A stretch of 7,389 nt of DNA from an uncultured bacterium (GCA_949286405.1 CASECH010000101.1:1-7389), one strand, 5' to 3'; numbered from the stretch's first letter, positions 1 to 5,963 are shown. Numbers and translations are program-made. The notes: generated by a model not told the origin, from the sequence alone.

Positions 1-207
1 ATAGGTGCTTCTAAAATTTGTGATTCAATAGAAGAGTGTAAGGCTCAGGCTGATAAAGCTAGCAATCACACTGCAGCTGCTACATTTGTGGATAGATGTG
101 CAAAAAATTTGTGTATTGTTAACCCAAGAAAAATGGACTACATAATAGTACGTAATCCTAATATAAAAACTACATCTGAATTTATCGAAAAATTAAAAAA
201 TTGGTAA
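1..207 (+). CDS. C-terminal fragment of an unrecognised protein (5' end outside the window)
   Basis: Frame 1 is open from the first base to a TAA at 205-207, giving 68 residues with no stop. The composition looks coding, with mixed Ala/Glu/Lys helices and then an Asn-Pro-rich stretch. Four cysteines are visible, at fragment residues 7, 13, 33 and 38. They are spaced too irregularly to assign to a metal site. The tail ends with a Lys-rich helix and a terminal Trp. I do not recognise the family. The stop abuts the stop of the convergent LeuD-like gene with zero bases between, so no separate terminator exists here. Transcription of one gene probably runs into the other. It could be a short protein whose start lies just outside, or the end of a large one. 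The coding call is fairly secure, the function is unknown. Confidence 0.6.
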   Translation: MGASKICDSIEECKAQADKASNHTAAATFVDRCAKNLCIVNPRKMDYIIVRNPNIKTTSEFIEKLKNW

Positions 208-705
208 CTATTCTGTCAAATTAAATCCGCCATTTTTCTTGATATGTTCAACCAATCCACCATCTTGCAGTAGTTTAATCATAACAGGAGGTAGTGGTTC
301 AATTTGAGTAATTGTTCCATTAGTGAGATTTTTCAATATACCATTTTCAATATCTAATTCCAGCTCATCTCCTGCATCTATTGAGTCTGTATCGCATTCA
401 ATAGCAAGCAGACCTATATTGATTGCATTTCTATAAAAAATACGAGCAAAAGATTTTGCAATTACGGCACCTACACCTGCGATTTTGATAATTTGAGGAG
501 CATGCTCTCTTGAAGACCCAAGACCAAAATTTGAACCTGCAACAACAAAATCTCCTTTATGCATTCTTGTCGCAAAATCAGGGTCAGCATCTTCTAGTAC
601 GTGTTTTGCAAATTCAGGTAAATTAGAACGCAAATGAAATAATCTTCCAGGTGCAATGTGATCCGTTGAAATATTATCTCCAAATTTAAAAGCTTTACCT
701 CTCAT
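208..705 (-). CDS. leuD: 3-isopropylmalate dehydratase small subunit (LeuD/HacB/DmdB-type, aconitase superfamily)
   Basis: 165 residues, the usual size for the short bacterial/archaeal LeuD-HacB type. It is the swivel-domain subunit that pairs with an Fe-S large subunit (LeuC type) to isomerise 2- to 3-isopropylmalate in leucine synthesis. Visible landmarks are the N-terminal GDNISTDHIAPGR (residues 9-21), the substrate-binding loop GLGSSREHAP (61-70) with Ser65, Arg66 and His68, and AKSFARIFYRNAINIGL (83-99). The start is ATG at 703-705: a GGAGGA Shine-Dalgarno lies 7 bases before it. A longer reading from TTG at 720 would put that site inside the gene. No large subunit is in the window, so the partner must be elsewhere. 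The TDHI..LRSN wording (14-28) is closer to aconitases than to classical LeuD, so homoaconitate, dimethylmalate or another hydroxy-acid is possible. The family call is secure; the exact substrate is not. Confidence 0.85.
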   Translation of the reverse strand: MRGKAFKFGDNISTDHIAPGRLFHLRSNLPEFAKHVLEDADPDFATRMHKGDFVVAGSNFGLGSSREHAPQIIKIAGVGAVIAKSFARIFYRNAINIGLLAIECDTDSIDAGDELELDIENGILKNLTNGTITQIEPLPPVMIKLLQDGGLVEHIKKNGGFNLTE

Positions 706-710
706 ATAAA

Positions 711-718
711 TCTCCTCC
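711..718 (-). promoter_or_regulatory. Shine-Dalgarno of the LeuD-like gene
   Basis: On the minus strand this reads GGAGGAGA, a near-perfect anti-16S match about 7 bases before the ATG at 705. It decides the start, because an in-frame TTG at 720 overlaps the site and would otherwise lengthen the protein by five residues. Confidence 0.85.
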
Positions 719-737
719 AAAAACTATATTTTCTTTT

Positions 738-743
738 ATAATA
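738..743 (-). promoter_or_regulatory. Possible -10 element for the LeuD-like gene
   Basis: TATTAT on the minus strand, placing a start of transcription near 731, just ahead of the ribosome binding site. No convincing -35 is visible at 17-18 bases (ACATAT/AACATA). In such AT-rich DNA this is weak evidence. Confidence 0.3.
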
Positions 744-763
744 CTACAAAAAGTAAAAAAATA

Positions 764-772
764 TGTTATAAT
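764..772 (+). promoter_or_regulatory. Extended -10 promoter element (TGtTATAAT) for the phosphatase-like gene
   Basis: Consensus TATAAT at 767-772 preceded by TG at 764-765, the classical extended -10 that can work without a good -35; none is seen at 744-749. Transcription would start near 779, leaving a leader of roughly 17 bases that holds the AAGAGGA ribosome binding site at 784-790. The identical nonamer occurs in front of thrB on the other strand. Confidence 0.6.
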
Positions 773-795
773 TAAGAAAAATAAAGAGGATAAAA

Positions 796-1419
796 ATGTA
801 TTTTGATAGAAAATGTAAAATAACTTTTATAAGTCATGGTGCTACTATATACTCAGATGAGTTCAGAATTTCTGATAATGAAACTTATCCACCACTTAAC
901 GAAGCAGGGCAGGAAGAGGTTGAAAAAATTTGTGAATTTCTAAAAAAAAGAGGAGTAAAAAATGATGTTATATATTCCTCACCAGCTTCACGTACTATTC
1001 AGACTGCTAAAATAATTTCAAAGATGTATAAACAGGATTTTGAAATTTTAGATGATTTAAAGCCAAGAAAATGTGGAGATTGGAACGGACTTACTTTTGC
1101 TCAAATAGAGGAGCAGAACCCTGAGATGTTGGATAAGCTAATCAAACTACCTGAAGAAAAACTTTTTGAAAATTGTGAAAGTGTTTCGGAGTTTGTGAAT
1201 AGAGTGGCTTTATCAATGTCAAAAATCGTAGAAAAAAATATAGGAAATAGGCTTATTATTGTAACTTATCCTGATGTAATACAGGCTGCAATTGTATCTG
1301 CTCTTGATTTACCTCATGATAAGATGTTTAGATTTTTTATAAACACCGGAAGTGCAACTCAAATAAGTTACTACGATTCATGGGCGAGTCTAAAGTACTC
1401 AGGCTATGTTCCAATATAA
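796..1419 (+). CDS. Degenerate histidine phosphatase (phosphoglycerate-mutase-like) superfamily protein, probably catalytically impaired
   Basis: 207 residues, full length for the histidine phosphatase fold. The frame of the family is clear: the nucleophile region FISHGAT (11-17), SSPASRTIQTA (61-71), LKPRKCGDWNGLT (88-100) and the C-terminal NTGSATQ (183-189). However, several catalytic positions differ. The RHG motif is SHG (Arg to Ser13, with His14 kept). The acid Glu of the usual L-R/x-E-x3-GxWxG is replaced by Pro90. The usual SHGG is TYPD (second His to Tyr158, both Gly lost). Arg66 is kept. Normal members hydrolyse or transfer phosphate on sugars, cobalamin precursors or proteins; this one may only bind a ligand. 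The gene is intact, with AAGAGGA 5 bases before the ATG. It lies divergent from the LeuD-like gene, and its stop is 5 bases from the convergent radical SAM gene. Fold assignment is strong; a substrate cannot be named. Confidence 0.85.
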   Translation: MYFDRKCKITFISHGATIYSDEFRISDNETYPPLNEAGQEEVEKICEFLKKRGVKNDVIYSSPASRTIQTAKIISKMYKQDFEILDDLKPRKCGDWNGLTFAQIEEQNPEMLDKLIKLPEEKLFENCESVSEFVNRVALSMSKIVEKNIGNRLIIVTYPDVIQAAIVSALDLPHDKMFRFFINTGSATQISYYDSWASLKYSGYVPI

Positions 1420-1424
1420 TGTTA

Positions 1425-2966
1425 TTAGGTAATTGAGAGTAATCTTTTATTTTCTTCTATAAGAAAGTCTTTACCGGGTTTTATATTGATAAAATCCCAA
1501 GGTAATTCCTTTTCAAAGACATAATTTTCATAAGCAAAAAAATCAGCATTTATATTATACTTTTTGGCAGCCTTTTTAAAAGCTCCAAGTTTGCCTCCTT
1601 CTCGATAAACTTCAATGATAAATTCAGTAAAGGACTCATCACCTCGTGAAAGCACTGCTTGCCAATAGTCCCATTTTATACTAGATATATTTGCCGTAAT
1701 ACCTATTTTATGAAACTCTTTTTTTAAAAAAGTTGCTTTTTCTTCTAACACTTTAGTATTCTCTCTTCCACACCACTGAAATGGTGTATGAGGTTTAGGA
1801 ACAAAACTAGAGAAGCCAAAAGTGATATCAAAACCCTTATAAATTTTTTTTAAATTTTTTCCAAGAGATACTAATTCTTCTAAATCTTCGGCTGTTTCTG
1901 TCGGTAAACCAATCATTCCATAGAATTTTAAACCCTTTAGTCCATTGTCTTTTGCAATTTTTACTGCGTTAAAAATTTGTTTTTCATTTAAATTTTTATT
2001 TATTACTTTTCTGAGTCTTTCACTACCTGCTTCGATTGCTAGTGTCGAATTTTTTTGACCTGCTGCTACAAGAGTTTTTACAACATCAGTATCGATTGCG
2101 TCCACTCGTAATGATGATACACTCATTTCAATATTATCACCATTTTGAATTTTATTATATATAAAACTGCAGATGTCCTTAAAATGCGGATGAGCACTTA
2201 TTTGTGCCCCTAAAAGAGCAATTTTATTTGTTTTTGAAAGTCCTAATTTTATAATATCAAGAACGTCTTCATATGGCATAAAGCGTAGCGGCAAGTTTAA
2301 ATATGAAGCAAGGCAAAAACCACACCTGTTAGCACAACCACGAACTAATTCTAAAATAAAAGTATTTTTAAAAAAAGCATCTTCACTAAGTATTGGAGTA
2401 TATATACATTCACTTAATCTTTTGGTCAGTTTTTTTATTACCTTTTTCCCAAAAGCTGGAACATACACTCCTTCAAGGGCAGATAAAAGTGTTAATATTT
2501 CTTTTTTTGATTTATCTTTATTATCTTTGCATATTTTTACAACTTCAAGATTAACATCTTCACCATCTCCTATTATAAAAAAATCAAAAAATTCATTGTA
2601 TGGTGTTGGATTTGCAGTAGTAACCGGACCTCCTGCAAATATTAGAGGAAGATCTTCACTTCTATCTGAGGCTTTTAGTGGAATGTTATATTTTTCTAAC
2701 ATTGCAAAAATTGTTAGAAAATCTAAATCAAATGAGAAAGAAAAACCAAATAATTTAACATCACTCAATTTATATTGAGTTTTTTCGGTATCGGAGCAAA
2801 TTCTTTCTATCCCGACACCATCAAGTTCGTCAATAGTTTTAAACATCCATAAAAAGCCAAGTGAAGATAACGAAAAAGAATAAATTCCAGGGAAAGCCAT
2901 CCATACTTTAAGGTCATCGTTTTTTGATTTTATTTTATTGTATAAGAAAAGTTCTTTTTTTACCAT
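1425..2966 (-). CDS. Radical SAM protein (COG1032-like, B12-binding-type family), function unknown
   Basis: 513 residues. The radical SAM core is marked by the CxxxCxxC cluster motif in RGCANRCGFCLA (209-220; Cys211, Cys215, Cys218), followed by SSLRVDA (284-290), EAGSERLR (312-319) and GLPTET (353-358), which are typical of the SAM-binding barrel. The N-terminal 1-190 has the Rossmann-like layout of B12-binding-type radical SAM proteins, with AGGPV (111-115) and IGDGE (132-136). I see no DxHxxG cobalamin-binding motif, so cobalamin use is unlikely or unproven. The C-terminal LPWDFINIKPGKDFL (488-502) resembles the end of the radical SAM part of cyanobacterial/clostridial proteins that often continue into a DUF2344 domain, which is absent here. 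The ATG at 2966 has AAGGA (2972-2976) inside the upstream transporter gene, one base after its stop, so the two genes are probably translationally coupled. Enzyme class is secure; the reaction is unknown. Confidence 0.85.
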   Translation of the reverse strand: MVKKELFLYNKIKSKNDDLKVWMAFPGIYSFSLSSLGFLWMFKTIDELDGVGIERICSDTEKTQYKLSDVKLFGFSFSFDLDFLTIFAMLEKYNIPLKASDRSEDLPLIFAGGPVTTANPTPYNEFFDFFIIGDGEDVNLEVVKICKDNKDKSKKEILTLLSALEGVYVPAFGKKVIKKLTKRLSECIYTPILSEDAFFKNTFILELVRGCANRCGFCLASYLNLPLRFMPYEDVLDIIKLGLSKTNKIALLGAQISAHPHFKDICSFIYNKIQNGDNIEMSVSSLRVDAIDTDVVKTLVAAGQKNSTLAIEAGSERLRKVINKNLNEKQIFNAVKIAKDNGLKGLKFYGMIGLPTETAEDLEELVSLGKNLKKIYKGFDITFGFSSFVPKPHTPFQWCGRENTKVLEEKATFLKKEFHKIGITANISSIKWDYWQAVLSRGDESFTEFIIEVYREGGKLGAFKKAAKKYNINADFFAYENYVFEKELPWDFINIKPGKDFLIEENKRLLSIT

Positions 2967-2967
2967 G

Positions 2968-4008
2968 CTAGTCCTTGGTTTCTAATTCATTAACCTGATT
3001 TATTGGTAATATGTATAATTCGTCAATTAAAACACAAATTGTTGCTGCTATTGCAGGAGATAGTATTACTCCCCAAAAACCTAAAAATTGTTCTGCGACA
3101 AATAGTGCAAAAAATATCATTAGTGGATGTAATTCCATAAACTTTCCAAACAACACTGGTCTTACAATATAGTTAGATAATTGTTGAACGACTAAAAATG
3201 CTATTATTATTAAGACAACTTTAACAATTCCTAAAGGATATGCAACAAGTAAGATAACTGCCAAAGCTATTGTTGGACCTAACAAAGGAATAATATCCAA
3301 AATTCCTGTAATCAAACCAAGTAATATTGGATATTCTACTCTTAAAATTATTAGACCAATAGTCATCATAATCCCCACTGCAACCATAGAAAGGATTTGT
3401 GCTCTTACGTAGCCACCGACTTTATTACTTATAGAAGTCAATATATGATTTGCTTTATCCTTCAAATTTTGAGGAAAAAATTCTATAAATTTGCCTTTTA
3501 AATAAGCTCTGTCAACTAAGATATAATAAACAATCATTGTTAGTGCGACAAATACCATTACTAATTGAAATAAGCTTACTGTAAAACTCCAAGACTGGTC
3601 TACTAGTCCTTTAGCAACACCTGGTGTAGAGTTCATTATTGAATTTAAATCAAAAATATCAGCTAACCTGTGTCCGTAAAATGTTGCATTCATCAAGTAA
3701 TTAGAAACACTGGTTATTTTTTCGGGAAAATATAATAAAAATGTCTTAATTTCTTTGTATGCTACAAAAAATATTGGAATAAATAGTGCAAAAATTGATG
3801 CAACAGCTGCAGTTATTACAAGAGAGGATGCTGCTGTTCTGTTCATTTTTTGTGACAATTTAAGCACATAGGGATTCATAGCACAAGCTATTACATATGC
3901 TGCAAAAAATAACATCAAAATACCTGTTATTTTAGGTAATAAAAATAATAGTGCAATTACAAGCATTGAAAAAATAATATTTTTTGTAGTCCAGAATCTT
4001 TTAAACAT
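2968..4008 (-). CDS. AI-2E family (PerM/YdiK-type) inner-membrane transporter
   Basis: 346 residues with about eight hydrophobic segments: roughly 11-27, 29-44, 60-85, 144-166, 205-223, 227-250, 260-275 and 297-328. A soluble stretch lies between the third and fourth. Family hallmarks sit in the C-terminal half: GILDIIPLLGP (235-245), QQLSNYIVRPVLFGKFMELHP region (275-295, with the conserved N, P, G and LHP) and GFWGVILSPA (310-319). Members export small molecules or act as Na+/H+ antiporters; the substrate cannot be read from sequence, and the AI-2 link is historical. The start is taken as ATG at 4008, with CGGAGA 5 bases upstream (4014-4019). A TTG at 4035 would add nine residues but has no such site. 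It is the first gene of a two-gene operon with the radical SAM protein, one base apart. Confidence 0.9.
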   Translation of the reverse strand: MFKRFWTTKNIIFSMLVIALLFLLPKITGILMLFFAAYVIACAMNPYVLKLSQKMNRTAASSLVITAAVASIFALFIPIFFVAYKEIKTFLLYFPEKITSVSNYLMNATFYGHRLADIFDLNSIMNSTPGVAKGLVDQSWSFTVSLFQLVMVFVALTMIVYYILVDRAYLKGKFIEFFPQNLKDKANHILTSISNKVGGYVRAQILSMVAVGIMMTIGLIILRVEYPILLGLITGILDIIPLLGPTIALAVILLVAYPLGIVKVVLIIIAFLVVQQLSNYIVRPVLFGKFMELHPLMIFFALFVAEQFLGFWGVILSPAIAATICVLIDELYILPINQVNELETKD

Positions 4009-4013
4009 AGATA

Positions 4014-4019
4014 TCTCCG
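4014..4019 (-). promoter_or_regulatory. Shine-Dalgarno fixing the transporter start
   Basis: CGGAGA on the minus strand, 5 bases before the ATG at 4008. It favours this start over the in-frame TTG at 4035. Confidence 0.7.
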
Positions 4020-4039
4020 ATTTATAAATCCTCAAAAAT

Positions 4040-4066
4040 ATTATATAAAAAACATAAATATTTCAA
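4040..4066 (-). promoter_or_regulatory. Candidate promoter of the transporter-radical SAM operon
   Basis: TATAAT on the minus strand at 4045-4040 with TTGAAA at 4066-4061, only 15 bases apart, which is shorter than ideal. A second candidate lies further upstream: TATAAT at 4087-4082 with GTAACA at 4110-4105 and 17-base spacing. Either would give a leader containing the site at 4014-4019. AT-richness keeps confidence modest. Confidence 0.4.
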
Positions 4067-4084
4067 TTGTAGAAATAGACAATT
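4065..4084. repeat. Short inverted repeat in the divergent promoter region
   Basis: AATTGT (4065-4070) and ACAATT (4079-4084) are perfect 6-base inverted arms around an 8-base centre. They lie between the two candidate minus-strand promoters and about 110 bases before the plus-strand coiled-coil gene. They could be an operator for a dimeric regulator, but arms this short arise by chance in AT-rich DNA. Confidence 0.25.
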
Positions 4085-4132
4085 ATAAACATAATATTAA
4101 GAAATGTTACTAAAAATTTAATATTACGCAAT

Positions 4133-4160
4133 TTTACAAAGAATATATACTTTATATATT
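4133..4160 (+). promoter_or_regulatory. Promoter of the coiled-coil protein gene
   Basis: TTTACA (4133-4138) and TATATT (4155-4160) each match the sigma-70 consensus at 5 of 6 positions and are 16 bases apart. Transcription would begin near 4167, giving a short leader of about 23 bases. The leader carries AAGGA at 4179-4183, 6 bases before the ATG. This is the best -35/-10 pair in the window. Confidence 0.6.
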
Positions 4161-4189
4161 TACGAGGACTATAAACATAAGGATACGAC

Positions 4190-4708
4190 ATGGGTTACTT
4201 ATCTGGCGCATATGGTAAATTGATGGCTGGGAAGATGGTCCGCTCTATTCAGTACGAGATGACCAGAGTCCAAAGTCAGTTGCGCCGTATTACCAAACAA
4301 GTTGGTAATATGGAAAAATTGTTCAGTGCCCAAGAACGTAATATTAAAGCCCAAATGCAAGCTCAAATGCAAGGTAGTATTTTTGGATATGCTCAAGAGC
4401 TTGGAATTAATTTAAACGATCCTAGTGCGATGAAAAATATTGGTCAAGATTACTTGATGATGTATAATAGTTTCCAACAACAACAGCAACAACAGTTTGC
4501 TATGGCTCAATCAACATGGCAAAATACATTTGAAATGATGCGTGAAGCTATGCTTGAACCTTTAAAAGATGAAGAAGATAGATTACAAACAGAAAAAGAC
4601 AATTTGGAATCAAGATTAAAACTTGCTCAAGCAGAATACGACGGAAAGAAAGAAGAAGAAAAAGCTGGTGCAAAAAACATAGCTCCGGATTATACAGGTC
4701 AAGGTTAA
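4190..4708 (+). CDS. Unrecognised Gln/Met-rich, cysteine-free coiled-coil protein
   Basis: 172 residues, not assignable to a family I know. There is no signal peptide, no membrane segment and no cysteine. The layout is an Ala/Gly N-terminus (1-16) and a long basic amphipathic helix (17-62) ending in an AQMQAQMQ repeat. A short loop with LGINLNDPSA (71-80) follows, then a helix containing seven consecutive Gln (96-102). A strongly charged coiled-coil segment (125-160) precedes a flexible tail ending in TGQG. The start has AAGGA 6 bases upstream. It is a single-gene unit: own promoter, two in-frame stops (TAATAA at 4706-4711) and a strong terminator. The 60 bases at 4261-4320 hold 24 G+C, richer than most neighbouring genes, which may reflect high expression. 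Structural, phasin-like or secreted helical-bundle proteins are possible, but none is supported by a motif. Confidence 0.8.
   Translation: MGYLSGAYGKLMAGKMVRSIQYEMTRVQSQLRRITKQVGNMEKLFSAQERNIKAQMQAQMQGSIFGYAQELGINLNDPSAMKNIGQDYLMMYNSFQQQQQQQFAMAQSTWQNTFEMMREAMLEPLKDEEDRLQTEKDNLESRLKLAQAEYDGKKEEEKAGAKNIAPDYTGQG
4475..4495 (+). repeat. In-frame CAA/CAG tract (seven Gln codons)
   Basis: Seven consecutive CAA or CAG codons encode Gln96-Gln102 of the coiled-coil protein. The mix of CAA and CAG lowers the risk of slippage. Copy-number change would lengthen the linker without breaking the frame. Confidence 0.8.
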
Positions 4709-4723
4709 TAAATAATAGAAATA

Positions 4724-4755
4724 AAAGCCCTCCTACAATAGAGGGCTTTCTTATT
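4724..4755. terminator. Bidirectional Rho-independent terminator between the coiled-coil gene and ferredoxin
   Basis: Perfect 9-base stem AAAGCCCTC (4724-4732) with GAGGGCTTT (4741-4749) and an 8-base loop, five G-C pairs. On the plus strand it is followed by a T-rich CTTATT; on the minus strand the 3' arm ends in TTTTATTTCTATT. It therefore serves both convergent genes, and the ferredoxin stop codon is only 4 bases from the stem. Confidence 0.9.
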
Positions 4756-4936
4756 AAAAATCTACTCTAATTGCTGATGTAGGACAAATTATTGCAGCAT
4801 CAATGCATTTTTCTTCATGTTTATCTATATTGTACTCATTAATTACGGCATAATTACCATGTATATCAAATACCTCTTCAGCGATTTCACTACAAGCACC
4901 ACATCCTATACAGCAAGATAATATAAGAATTTTCAT
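4754..4936 (-). CDS. Small single [4Fe-4S] ferredoxin
   Basis: 60 residues, the size of Thermotoga/Pyrococcus-type single-cluster ferredoxins that carry electrons in the cytoplasm. Cluster ligands are CxxCxxC at Cys9, Cys12, Cys15 and the distal Cys51 followed by Pro (CPTSAI). EEVFDI (20-25) is the usual family stretch. The second cluster of 2[4Fe-4S] ferredoxins is absent. Cys44 corresponds to one half of the structural disulfide known in this family, but its partner position near residue 19-20 is Ala/Glu. An extra Cys8 adjoins the first ligand. The acidic composition is typical. The ATG has only a weak GGGT site about 10 bases upstream, inside a hairpin. Its electron partner cannot be named; the radical SAM enzyme nearby is a conceivable client, but it is in another operon. 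Confidence 0.9.
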   Translation of the reverse strand: MKILILSCCIGCGACSEIAEEVFDIHGNYAVINEYNIDKHEEKCIDAAIICPTSAIRVDF

Positions 4937-4974
4937 AAAAAAATACCCAAAATAGATTAACTATTTCGAGTATT
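4937..4974 (-). promoter_or_regulatory. Hairpin and U-run abutting the ferredoxin start codon (terminator or leader switch)
   Basis: On the minus strand a 12-base stem (4972-4961 pairing with 4955-4944, extendable by two A-U pairs) closes on a 5-base loop. It pairs completely if two G-U wobbles are allowed. The same bases read as plus-strand RNA have two mismatches, so the structure favours the minus-strand transcript. Seven T residues follow directly (4943-4937), then the ferredoxin ATG. It can be read as the intrinsic terminator of thrB or as a leader hairpin masking the GGGT ribosome binding site. The stem has few G-C pairs, so it is weak. Confidence 0.5.
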
Positions 4975-4995
4975 AATGATTATTAAATATTTTTA

Positions 4996-5001
4996 ATTAT
5001 A
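4996..5001 (-). promoter_or_regulatory. Possible -10 element for the ferredoxin gene
   Basis: Consensus TATAAT on the minus strand, in the 79-base gap after thrB. The best -35 is AAGACA (5026-5021), inside the thrB end and 19 bases away, which is long. If real, transcripts would start near 4989 and include the leader hairpin. Confidence 0.4.
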
Positions 5002-5015
5002 CTTTCATTTAATTT

Positions 5016-5963
5016 TTAATTGTCTTGGCTGATAATTTGTGCTCCATTTTTTTCAATAGGCAAAGTTCTAACTTCAGCTTTTACATTTAAATCCGCCCAA
5101 GTTTCCTTTACAATGGAATGAATTTTATCAATACCATTTTTGTGCGAAATTATTAATATAGAAGGTCCAGCCCCACTAAGGACACAACCTAAAACATTTT
5201 CTTCATGTTTTAAGTTTTCCATAATTTTTTCCAACCCAGGTACGAGTTTCATTCTGTATGGCTGATGCAATTTATCATGTAAAGCAGCCTTCATAAGCTC
5301 AGAATCCTTCGTGTTAACAGCTTGCACAAACATAGCTAAGCGTTGTGCGTTAAAAATTGCATCTTGCATAGGAACTTCTTTAGGAAGTACAGAACGAGCA
5401 ATATCAGTAGCTAGTTCGTAGTCAGGAACACAAACTGTAATTTGCCATTCATCTGGCCAATCAAGTTTTCGGTATAGGACACTTCCATCCTCTTCCTGAG
5501 ATGCAAGTACAAGACCACCTACTATCGCTGGAGTAACATTATCCGGATGCCCTTCTACTTCTGTTGCTATTGAAAGTAAGGCTACTTCATCTGCAGGTCG
5601 TCCCAGTAATTCATTTGCAGCTAAAAGACCTCCCACAATAACTGAAGCACTACTACCAAGACCTCTTGTGATAGGTATTTGAGAGTGGATTGTAATCTTT
5701 AATTCACTCGGAGATTGTCCGATAGAATTATAAAGCAGTTCAACAGCCTTGTATACAATACTGTTTTCATCTAAAGGAATATGTTCCAATGACAGCTCAT
5801 CTGCACCAGAAGTATCTGCTATTACATTTATTTCTATTCCTGTACCAGGAAGGACAGTTTCCTCTATTGTTATTGTATTATAAATAGGCAATGCCATACC
5901 CAAGCAGTCAAATCCAGGGCCAATATTTGCAGTAGTTGCAGGTACTTTTACACTTATTTTCAT
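5016..5963 (-). CDS. thrB: Homoserine kinase
   Basis: 315 residues, full length for ThrB of the GHMP kinase superfamily. It phosphorylates homoserine with ATP to O-phosphohomoserine, the step before threonine synthase. All three GHMP motifs are visible: PATTANIGPGFDCLG (8-22), the ATP-binding PITRGLGSSAS (97-107) and LSGAGPS (262-268). The substrate-site GHPDN (138-142) is present too, so the enzyme looks active. The ATG at 5963 has AGAGGAA three bases upstream and an extended -10 at 5991-5999. Neither thrC nor hom is adjacent in the window. Downstream on the same strand is the ferredoxin, separated by a hairpin with a U-run. The 60 bases at 5581-5640 hold 27 G+C, much richer than the divergent methyltransferase gene. 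Confidence 0.96.
   Translation of the reverse strand: MKISVKVPATTANIGPGFDCLGMALPIYNTITIEETVLPGTGIEINVIADTSGADELSLEHIPLDENSIVYKAVELLYNSIGQSPSELKITIHSQIPITRGLGSSASVIVGGLLAANELLGRPADEVALLSIATEVEGHPDNVTPAIVGGLVLASQEEDGSVLYRKLDWPDEWQITVCVPDYELATDIARSVLPKEVPMQDAIFNAQRLAMFVQAVNTKDSELMKAALHDKLHQPYRMKLVPGLEKIMENLKHEENVLGCVLSGAGPSILIISHKNGIDKIHSIVKETWADLNVKAEVRTLPIEKNGAQIISQDN

Noticed and set aside
703..720. TTG start at 720 lengthening the LeuD-like protein
   Set aside because: The extra codons are the Shine-Dalgarno itself; ATG at 705 is correctly spaced and matches family N-termini.
796..1419. Calling the phosphatase-like gene a pseudogene
   Set aside because: The frame is intact at full family length with a good promoter and ribosome site; only catalytic residues differ.
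2422..2778. Plus-strand open frame of 118 codons
   Set aside because: It lies wholly inside the radical SAM gene on the other strand, has no ribosome site, and reads as a mirror of its codons.
4006..4035. TTG start at 4035 lengthening the transporter
   Set aside because: The ATG at 4008 has CGGAGA at good spacing, while the TTG has none.
4199..4396. Minus-strand open frame of 65 codons
   Set aside because: Shadow of the coiled-coil gene, with no promoter or ribosome site of its own.
4475..4495. CAA/CAG tract as a phase-variation microsatellite
   Set aside because: The unit is three bases and in frame, so changes would not switch the gene, and the tract is interrupted.
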